Shown: one piece after another, positions 33,707 through 39,278 of the stretch | How the letters are laid out: each line of letters starts with the position of its first letter | Numbering within the stretch: the first letter of the stretch is position 1 | From: Cecembia lonarensis LW9 | Lineage (GTDB): Bacteria; Bacteroidota; Bacteroidia; Cytophagales; Cyclobacteriaceae | Reading direction: 5' to 3' | Length of the DNA stretch: 39,278 bases | NCBI RefSeq assembly: GCF_000298295.1 | Contig: NZ_AMGM01000037.1 | Span: 1-39,278, forward strand | Notes under the pieces: generated by a model | Told to the model about the DNA's origin: nothing | The model's input: only the letters and a program-made list of their open reading frames with translations | Databases searched by the model: none | Made by a program: the position numbers and the translations under genes

Positions 33707-34942
33707 ATGAAAAACAGACTACAGGATTTTTCAGCCTTAGATTTGTACAGCAATCAAGGCCGTATCAAATGGCTCGTTGTCATATGTGCCGTAGTAATTA
33801 GCTTTGGGTCTATTTTTTATACCAATAAATTAGTGGATGAACTTAAGGAAAGGGAAAAAAGGCAAATAGAACTTTTGGCCAAAGCCTGGGAATATGCCTC
33901 TATTTATACTGACAATCTGACATTTATTAACCAGGAGATCATCCAGCAAAACACTTCCATTCCCGTAATCGTGGTGGATGGAGATGAAAACCCTATCGAC
34001 TTTAGAAATATTAACTTCAAAAACAAAACCGCTCCTGAAGACCAAGCTAAAGTTTTGCAGCTGGAATTATTGAAAATGAAAGCTCAATATGAACCCATTC
34101 CCACAGAGGATGCATTGGTTTATTACAGAAACTCAGAGCTATTGACTTCCCTCCGGTTTTATCCTTATGTCCAACTTTCAGTGATTTTATTTTTTGGAAT
34201 TTTGGCCTATGCGGTATTTAATCAATCCAAGGTTGCCGAACAAAACCGGGTCTGGGCAGGCTTGACCAAAGAAACCGCACATCAGTTGGGTACGCCTATT
34301 GCCTCTTTGATGGCTTGGATTGATTACTTAAGAAACTCTCCTGTTTGGGAAGAAAATAAAGAGGTCATTCAGGAAATGGACAAAGATGTGGTCAAATTGA
34401 GAATGGTTACTGAACGTTTCAGTTCTATTGGCAGTAAACCTTCAATTCAGCCTGAAAATGTATTTTCAGTCATCGATGATGCCATTGCATATCTCAGGCC
34501 CAGAATTTCCTCAAAAGTGAACATCAAAGTAAATGGCTACGGCAACCAAGTAGAAGCCATGATGAACCGACCCCTTTTTGAATGGGTGATCGAAAATATC
34601 TGTAAAAATGCTGTCGATGCCATGAAAGGACAGGGAAGTATCTCCATAGATATCATCAAAGAAAGTGAGCAATTTGTCATTATCGATATCTCGGATACGG
34701 GAAAGGGAATGGAGAAAAGTATGTTCAAAAAAGTCTTCTCCCCAGGCTTTACCACCAGACAAAGGGGCTGGGGACTTGGACTTACCCTAGCTAAAAGAAT
34801 CATCGAGGGATACCATAGGGGAAAAGTTTTTGTCAAACAATCAGAATTAGGTAAAGGAACCACTTTTAGGATTGTGCTTCATGGAAGCCTGGAAGGCATC
34901 AGCAAATTCCAGAGGGAAGACTTTGTGGGACAAAGTGTATAG
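33707..34942 (+). CDS. orphan sensor histidine kinase
   Basis: A 411-residue membrane histidine kinase: TM1 about 20-38, an extracytoplasmic sensor of about 110 residues, TM2 about 152-172, then the H box KETAHQLGTPIASL (H192), N box ENICKNAVDAM, G1 DTGKGM (D330) and G2 GWGLGLTLAKRI. There is no HAMP domain, so TM2 runs directly into the dimerisation helix. ATG 33707 is chosen; the open frame reaches 33488 within the dps gene, which would give an implausible extra N-terminus. No response regulator gene adjoins it. Confidence 0.88.
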   Translation: MKNRLQDFSALDLYSNQGRIKWLVVICAVVISFGSIFYTNKLVDELKEREKRQIELLAKAWEYASIYTDNLTFINQEIIQQNTSIPVIVVDGDENPIDFRNINFKNKTAPEDQAKVLQLELLKMKAQYEPIPTEDALVYYRNSELLTSLRFYPYVQLSVILFFGILAYAVFNQSKVAEQNRVWAGLTKETAHQLGTPIASLMAWIDYLRNSPVWEENKEVIQEMDKDVVKLRMVTERFSSIGSKPSIQPENVFSVIDDAIAYLRPRISSKVNIKVNGYGNQVEAMMNRPLFEWVIENICKNAVDAMKGQGSISIDIIKESEQFVIIDISDTGKGMEKSMFKKVFSPGFTTRQRGWGLGLTLAKRIIEGYHRGKVFVKQSELGKGTTFRIVLHGSLEGISKFQREDFVGQSV

Positions 34943-35031
34943 GGAAATTTTATATAAAAACGAAACTTTTCTAAGTTATTAAAGTAAATTAGGGTAGGAA
35001 ATGTTTTCCACTAAAATTAATCCGATAAGTC

Positions 35032-35706
35032 ATGATTCGAAAAAATATAATTTTACTTTCATTTATTTTTGGAATACCCTTTTTTACGCTTGCACAGCAT
35101 ATCAACAAACGCCCTCCCTTGGTGGATTTGCAGGAAATCAAAGAAATCACTGTTTTTTACCCAAGCTCCCGAATTGAAGTAGTAGGCAAAGGAATGGAGC
35201 AAATGCACTATGATTCTGCCTCTTTTTTGTCCGCAACTTTGAACTTGGACATCATTCATGATAAGAAAGATATTTTCGAGCAGGTATACTTTTACCCCAA
35301 AGAAGACATCCCAGCGTATGATTTGTTTACACTTGACCTGATGGAATTAGCCAAAAAAACTTCATCAGGTGCTCCTTTTGAGGACCTCAGGGTAAGTCCC
35401 TCCCTATATTCTTTGATGGAAAATTTGGACACACGTTTTAGTATGCTGATTTACCATGATGGGTTTGTCAGAAAAAAAGGAAACATGACGGGGGAAATGT
35501 TTAAATCCATTGGAATTGGCGTGGCAACAATGGAGAATTACGCACCTATTCCAGTCTCATACGTTTCAAATGTTTTCATATTCATTATGGACAGAGAACT
35601 TGGGCATGCGGTTTTGGCCAAAAAATATGAAGGGGATGAAATTCATCCTTTAAAGAAAAAGACACTTGCCAAACAATACAAATACCTATTCAAGGATTTT
35701 AACTAA
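35032..35706 (+). CDS. hypothetical secreted protein
   Basis: A 224-residue protein with a signal peptide (MIRKNIILLSFIFGIPFFTL, ending AQ). The mature protein mixes helix and strand (REIKEITVFYPSS-like EIKEITVFYPSSRIEVVGKG, KDIFEQVYFYPKEDIPAYDL, FSMLIYHDGFVRKKGNM, GIGVATMENYAPIPVSYVSN). I recognise no family or catalytic motif. It follows the histidine kinase by 89 bases in the same orientation; the relation is unknown. Confidence 0.6.
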   Translation: MIRKNIILLSFIFGIPFFTLAQHINKRPPLVDLQEIKEITVFYPSSRIEVVGKGMEQMHYDSASFLSATLNLDIIHDKKDIFEQVYFYPKEDIPAYDLFTLDLMELAKKTSSGAPFEDLRVSPSLYSLMENLDTRFSMLIYHDGFVRKKGNMTGEMFKSIGIGVATMENYAPIPVSYVSNVFIFIMDRELGHAVLAKKYEGDEIHPLKKKTLAKQYKYLFKDFN

Positions 35707-35832
35707 AATCAACTTAAAAGAATCACTTGTTCCAGAACGGGTTTTCACCAACCATTACCTTTTACTATTTGGACTTTTTATAAAGCCTGTAAGTATTTGC
35801 TCCAGCCATTTCCATACCAATGGAATAAGCCC

Positions 35833-35840
35833 TACCTTTG
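35833..35840 (+). promoter_or_regulatory. -7 box of the prfC promoter
   Basis: TACCTTTG, an exact TAnnTTTG match, 30 bases before the prfC ATG. No convincing -33 element is visible upstream. Confidence 0.45.
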
Positions 35841-35870
35841 CAGCCTGAAAAAAGAAAATCAGGACATTAG

Positions 35871-37451
35871 ATGAGTTTGACCAAAGAAATACAGAAGCGA
35901 CGGACCTTTGCCATTATTGCCCACCCGGATGCCGGAAAGACCACCTTGACCGAAAAATTATTGCTTTTTGGGGGCGCCATACAGACTGCCGGTGCCGTCA
36001 AATCCAACAAGATTGATGTGGCGACCAAATCCGATTGGATGGAAATTGAAAAGCAAAGGGGTATCTCTGTTGCCACCTCCGTGATGGGTTTTGAATACAA
36101 AGGTGTCAAAATCAATTTGCTTGACACACCAGGTCACCAGGACTTTGCGGAGGATACTTACAGGACACTGACCGCTGTGGACTCTGTCATCATGGTCATC
36201 GACTGCGTCAAAGGGGTCGAAATACAGACAGAAAAACTCATGGAGGTTTGCCGGATGCGCAATACACCTGTAATCTGTTTCATCAACAAACTGGACAGAG
36301 AAGGAAGGGATCCTTACGAACTTCTGGACGAAGTGGAAGAAAAACTAAATATCCAGGTGCGCCCCCTTTCCTGGCCCATTGGCATGGGAAAAAGTTTCAA
36401 AGGGGTATATAACCTTTTTGATAAAAAACTGAATCTCTTTACACCAAGTCAACGAAAACTGAGCGATGACCGCAACATTATAAATAACCTGGAGGATGGG
36501 CAGTTGGATGGCCTAATTGGTCAAAATGCTGCCAACCAATTAAGGGAAGATGTGGAGCTGATTGAGGGGGTTTACCCTGAATTCGACCCCAAAGATTATT
36601 TAGAAGGGAAAATTGCTCCTGTTTTCTTTGGTTCGGCGGTCAACAACTTCGGTGTCAATGAAATGTTGGACACATTTATCAACATTGCTCCGGCACCAAA
36701 AAGCCGCAATGCAGAAGAAAGGGAAGTAAAACCTGATGAGCCTAAATTTTCAGGCTTTGTATTCAAGATCCACGCCAACATGGATCCCAACCACCGAAAC
36801 AGAATTGCCTTCTTAAGGATATGCTCTGGAAAATTTGAGCGTAATAAGCCCTATAACCATGTCAGAGGGCCTAAGCCACTGAGATTTTCCAATGTCACCC
36901 AGTTTATGGCCCAGGACAGGGAGATTGTGGATGAGGCTTTCCCTGGAGATATCATTGGTCTTTATGACACAGGAAACTTGAAAATCGGTGATACGCTGAC
37001 CGAAGGAGAAAGCCTAACTTTCAAGGGTATCCCAAGCTTTTCCCCTGAAATTTTCAAAGAAGTCATCAATAAAGACGCCATGAAAACCAAACAATTGGAG
37101 AAAGGGCTCAAACAATTGATGGAAGAAGGGGTGGCCCAGTACTTTACCTATGAAATGGGTAATAGAAAAGTAGTGGGCACCGTTGGGCAATTACAGTTTG
37201 AGGTGATCCAGTTCAGGCTGAAGCACGAGTACAATGCTTCTGTGGAATTCGCTCCGATGAATCTATACAAAGCCTGTTGGATCAGCAGCAAGGATAAAAA
37301 ACAGTTGGATGAGTTTGTCAGGTCCAAAAATAGGCATATCGCAAAAGACAAAGATGACAAATTAGTCTTTATGGCTGAATCAAGGGCTTGGTTACAGATG
37401 GTTCAGGACAACTATCCTGAAATTGAATTTCACTTTACTTCGGAGTTTTAG
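35871..37451 (+). CDS. prfC: peptide chain release factor 3
   Basis: Ribosome-dependent GTPase that recycles RF1/RF2 after termination. The 526-residue protein has G1 AHPDAGKTT (about 17-25), the G2 region [15 protein letters not shown]3 [14 protein letters not shown]4 INKLDREG, and the C-terminal RF3 domain ([20 protein letters not shown]). The AHPDAGKTT and RGISVATSV motifs separate RF3 from EF-G. Length is normal. Standalone transcription unit. Confidence 0.96.
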   Translation: MSLTKEIQKRRTFAIIAHPDAGKTTLTEKLLLFGGAIQTAGAVKSNKIDVATKSDWMEIEKQRGISVATSVMGFEYKGVKINLLDTPGHQDFAEDTYRTLTAVDSVIMVIDCVKGVEIQTEKLMEVCRMRNTPVICFINKLDREGRDPYELLDEVEEKLNIQVRPLSWPIGMGKSFKGVYNLFDKKLNLFTPSQRKLSDDRNIINNLEDGQLDGLIGQNAANQLREDVELIEGVYPEFDPKDYLEGKIAPVFFGSAVNNFGVNEMLDTFINIAPAPKSRNAEEREVKPDEPKFSGFVFKIHANMDPNHRNRIAFLRICSGKFERNKPYNHVRGPKPLRFSNVTQFMAQDREIVDEAFPGDIIGLYDTGNLKIGDTLTEGESLTFKGIPSFSPEIFKEVINKDAMKTKQLEKGLKQLMEEGVAQYFTYEMGNRKVVGTVGQLQFEVIQFRLKHEYNASVEFAPMNLYKACWISSKDKKQLDEFVRSKNRHIAKDKDDKLVFMAESRAWLQMVQDNYPEIEFHFTSEF

Positions 37452-37533
37452 ACTCCAAATTACATGAAAACACCCGTCTGTTTACCTAACTAAAAGTTAA
37501 CATAAAGGTGTTTTTTACTTATCTTTATGCATT
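37452..37533 (+). other. short spacer with possible terminator between prfC and the pseudouridine synthase gene
   Basis: AACACC (about 37469) and GGTGTTTTTT (37508-37517) can pair across a 30-base loop and end in a T run, a weak terminator at best. TATCTTTA (37520-37527) is one mismatch from a -7 box and lies so close to the ATG at 37534 that any transcript from it would be nearly leaderless. Confidence 0.35.
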
Positions 37534-38268
37534 ATGAAAAGAAAACCATTTACAGTGGTCTATGAGGACAACCACCTTTTGGTTGTAAATAAAGCAGCTG
37601 GCATATTAGTACAGGGAGACAAAACCAAGGACAAAACCCTGACTGATTATTGTAAAGCCTATATCGCTGAGAAATACAAAAAACCCGGAGCAGTATTCTT
37701 ACATCCAGTACACCGCTTGGACAGGCCTGTCAGTGGCTTGGTGGTGTTTGCCAGAACTTCCAAAGGACTGGAAAGGATGATGGAGGTATTCAGAAAAAGG
37801 GATATCCACAAGGTCTATTGGGCCATTGTCAAAAAAAGACCAGATGAAGAGACAGGAAAACTCACCCATTGGCTTGTCAAGGATGAGCAGAGAAATGTGG
37901 TGACTGCCTATGACAAAGACGTGGTGGGTTCTCAAAAAGCCGAACTCAACTACAAAACCTTGGGAAAACTCAATGACCATTGGTTGTTGGAAGTCAGGCC
38001 AATCTCAGGAAGGCCCCACCAAATCCGGGTGCAATTGGCCTCTATGGGTTGCCCCATCCGTGGAGACCTGAAGTATGGCTTCCACAAACCCAATCCGGAT
38101 GGCAATATCAACCTGCACGCTTTTCACCTGGTATTTGTTCACCCTATTAAAAAAGAAAAACTGTACCTAAGAGCGGCTTTACCTGAAGAGGCCTTCTGGG
38201 AACAGTATCTGGAATTTGAGCCTGTCAAAGCCAAGGACCAGCATTTGGACAACACCTTTAGTGGATGA
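37534..38268 (+). CDS. RluA-family pseudouridine synthase
   Basis: Isomerises uridine in rRNA or tRNA. The 244-residue catalytic domain has VYEDNHLLVVNKAAGILVQG, the catalytic HRLDRPVSGLVVFAR (D63), WLLEVRPISGRPHQIRVQLA and the C-terminal LHAFHLVFVHPIKKE. There is no S4 RNA-binding domain at the N-terminus, unlike RluC/RluD, so it resembles the short RluA/TruC types; the target site is not predictable from sequence. Confidence 0.92.
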   Translation: MKRKPFTVVYEDNHLLVVNKAAGILVQGDKTKDKTLTDYCKAYIAEKYKKPGAVFLHPVHRLDRPVSGLVVFARTSKGLERMMEVFRKRDIHKVYWAIVKKRPDEETGKLTHWLVKDEQRNVVTAYDKDVVGSQKAELNYKTLGKLNDHWLLEVRPISGRPHQIRVQLASMGCPIRGDLKYGFHKPNPDGNINLHAFHLVFVHPIKKEKLYLRAALPEEAFWEQYLEFEPVKAKDQHLDNTFSG

Positions 38269-38269
38269 T

Positions 38270-38316
38270 TGGAAGAATCAGAATTTCGAAAGTGAGAGGT
38301 CGGATTTCGGAAGCAA
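38270..38316 (-). repeat. dispersed TTCCGACCTC-type repeat
   Basis: The reverse complement of this segment (TCCGACCTCTCACTTTCG followed by AAATTC) matches the tract at about 279-302 with two mismatches over 24 bases. It lies directly after the pseudouridine synthase stop codon in the opposite orientation to the copy at the window start. Confidence 0.55.
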
Positions 38317-38363
38317 AGTTCTTTTAACGTAGAGGAAAATCGGTAATAAAAAATCACGAAGTC

Positions 38364-38867
38364 ATGAGAAATATTATTGTAGTCTTTGCTGCCTTACTGT
38401 TCATTTTCTCCTGTTCTCCAAAACAGGAACCCAAAACTATTTATTTGGTGAGACATGCAGAAAAGCAACTGGTAGGAGATGACCCGGAATTAAGCGTGGC
38501 GGGGTCTGCCAGGGCTAGAAAACTGGCCCAGATTTTAGCTGACCAACAAATTGAACATGTATTCAGCACTGACTTTATTCGCACAAAAGCTACGGCACAG
38601 CCATTGGTAGATGCCCAGGCCAGCTTAAGCATTGAACTTTATGATGTCAAAAAACATGATGACTTGGTTAAAGCACTCCGCAACCGAAAGGGCAATGCCC
38701 TGGTAGTTGGGCATAGCAACACCATCCATCATGTAGCCAATTATTTTGTAGAGAGCGGCGACATATTCCCGGAACTGGAGGACATTGAATACGATTTTAT
38801 CTTTGTAGTCACCTTGCAAAAAGATGGACGTTCAAGGGTAGAAAGAAAGGTATATAAAGACTTTTAA
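38364..38867 (+). CDS. SixA-like histidine phosphatase lipoprotein
   Basis: A 167-residue protein with a lipoprotein signal (FIFSC, Cys17) followed by a histidine phosphatase domain: YLVRHAEK (R30, H31 phosphohistidine), STDFIRTKATAQ (second Arg), and NALVVGHSNTIHHVANYF (second His). It lacks the capping inserts of larger phosphoglycerate mutase-like members. The extracytoplasmic location makes cytosolic SixA-type phosphohistidine dephosphorylation unlikely; substrate unknown. Confidence 0.85.
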   Translation: MRNIIVVFAALLFIFSCSPKQEPKTIYLVRHAEKQLVGDDPELSVAGSARARKLAQILADQQIEHVFSTDFIRTKATAQPLVDAQASLSIELYDVKKHDDLVKALRNRKGNALVVGHSNTIHHVANYFVESGDIFPELEDIEYDFIFVVTLQKDGRSRVERKVYKDF

Positions 38868-38930
38868 ATATTTAATTTGATTTTTCGAGATTGTTCATTC
38901 AACTATCACCCACACCCTGAGCCAAAGCTA

Positions 38931-38951
38931 CAAATGTCCACCGGACATTTG
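38931..38951. repeat. perfect 9-bp hairpin, repeat copy 1
   Basis: CAAATGTCC (38931-38939), loop ACC, GGACATTTG (38943-38951). The flanking AAAGC and GCTTT extend the stem past a TAC bulge. The stem is unchanged in copy 2, where only the loop differs. Confidence 0.85.
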
Positions 38952-39101
38952 CTTTACGCTTTGTCCTCCATTGATATGCTGGAATTGGCTTGGGAGGTTT
39001 AGGGCCTACGTGGCTAGAACCTGACCAATTCAAGTTTCAATCCTTGTTATGGTGGAATTGGTAGTAGATTCAACTGCCGCCCACATCCTGGCCCAAAGCT
39101 A

Positions 39102-39122
39102 CAAATGTCCACTGGACATTTG
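39102..39122. repeat. perfect 9-bp hairpin, repeat copy 2
   Basis: CAAATGTCC (39102-39110), loop ACT, GGACATTTG (39114-39122), exactly 171 bp after copy 1. Conservation of both arms while flanks differ points to a folded RNA or single-stranded DNA function. Confidence 0.85.
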
Positions 39123-39204
39123 CTTTACGCTTTGTCCTCCATTGTTATGGTGGAATTGGCTTGGGAGGATATTACTTTGCTTTTTCTTATGTTACTTTAA
39201 CTGA

Positions 39205-39241
39205 GTTTCAATCCTTGTTGTGGTGGAATTGGCTGGGGAGG
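39205..39241 (-). repeat. 37-nt CRISPR-repeat-like element
   Basis: On the minus strand this 37-mer begins CCTCCCCAGCCAATTCC and ends AAGGATTGAAAC; ATTGAAAC is the 3' end shared by many CRISPR repeats. The related copy 38961-38997 / 39132-39168 keeps the other end but has GGACAAA instead of ATTGAAAC. Between paired copies lie exactly 36 bp of unrelated sequence. No cas gene is present in the window, so a CRISPR call is only a possibility; a dispersed palindromic repeat is the alternative. Confidence 0.4.
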
Positions 39242-39278
39242 TAGGGTGCTTCTAATGTGATAACATTGTAGTCTCCGT

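Larger units (their letters stand above)
38868..39278. repeat. gene-free tail with a 171-bp tandem repeat containing hairpins and variable spacers
   Basis: No gene is seen. A 101-bp block (38897-38997) recurs at 39068-39168 with nine differences. Each block is followed by 36 bp that differ completely between copies (38998-39033; 39169-39204) and then a conserved 28-mer starting GTTTCAATCCTTGTT (39034-39061; 39205-39232, one difference). The whole period is 171 bp. Within it, the 3' part of the block (TTGRTATGSTGGAATTGG type, ending GCTTGGGAGG) is shared with the 28-mer, so four related repeats sit 73, 98 and 73 bp apart. The repeat runs to the window edge. Confidence 0.8.

Noticed and set aside
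39062-39131. Integron attC site, because ATTCAAC (39068) matches RYYYAAC
   Set aside because: No matching GTTRRRY partner, no cassette gene and no integrase are visible, and the conserved hairpin is not attC-like.

Overview
The window looks like chromosomal DNA of a Bacteroidota bacterium, most likely a Cytophagales/Cyclobacteriaceae relative. The signs are: the L28-L33-DUF4295 ribosomal cluster, many Bacteroidota-type promoters with a TAnnTTTG -7 box, few Shine-Dalgarno sequences and several TTG starts, many short lipoproteins and beta-barrel proteins, a PafA-type phosphatase, and an ECF sigma factor with a membrane-anchored partner. No rRNA, tRNA, prophage or complete insertion sequence was recognised. 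Product calls rest on reading motifs by eye; no database search was run.

Layout. 1-467: gene-free, pyrimidine-rich repeats and the rpmB promoter. 468-2209: rpmB, rpmG, DUF4295 gene, terminator, ftsY, terminator. 2210-4212: palindromic hairpins, a beta-propeller-like lipoprotein (-), a possible gene remnant and a 490-bp repeat-rich spacer. 4213-7123 (-): pruA, a YjjG-type HAD phosphatase and an ArsR-type regulator. 7260-11197: a secreted CarboxypepD_reg-like protein (+), exported prolidase-type aminopeptidase (-) and pafA-type phosphatase (+). 11364-11777: a Y1/RAYT-like transposase relative that has lost its catalytic tyrosine. 11903-16978 (-): homogentisate dioxygenase, GH13 lipoprotein, Pr6Pr membrane protein, M20 peptidase. 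17249-20018 (+): a lipoprotein/DUF2147/outer-membrane barrel operon and a lipocalin-like lipoprotein.

20055-24713 (-) is the most metabolically interesting block: sugar-acid dehydratase (IlvD/Edd), SDR, acetoacetate-decarboxylase-fold protein with the catalytic Lys/Glu pair, SDR, then a lipoprotein. It reads as a compact catabolic route lacking a conventional aldolase. 24959-27888: upp, a CaCA exchanger with a translationally coupled small membrane protein, and sdaA (-). 27990-30802 (-): ECF sigma factor, an inner-membrane-anchored protein with an apparent beta-barrel C-terminus, and a tandem FKBP-like lipoprotein. 30880-38867: osmC, a secreted protein, lipA, dps, an orphan histidine kinase, a secreted protein of unknown function, prfC, an RluA-family pseudouridine synthase and a SixA-like phosphatase lipoprotein.

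38868-39278 has no gene. It holds a roughly 171-bp tandem repeat containing a perfect 9-bp hairpin and a 37-nt repeat / 36-nt variable spacer layout. One end of the repeat reads ATTGAAAC, as in many CRISPR repeats. It may be the edge of a degenerate CRISPR-like array or an undescribed palindromic repeat family; it runs to the window end.
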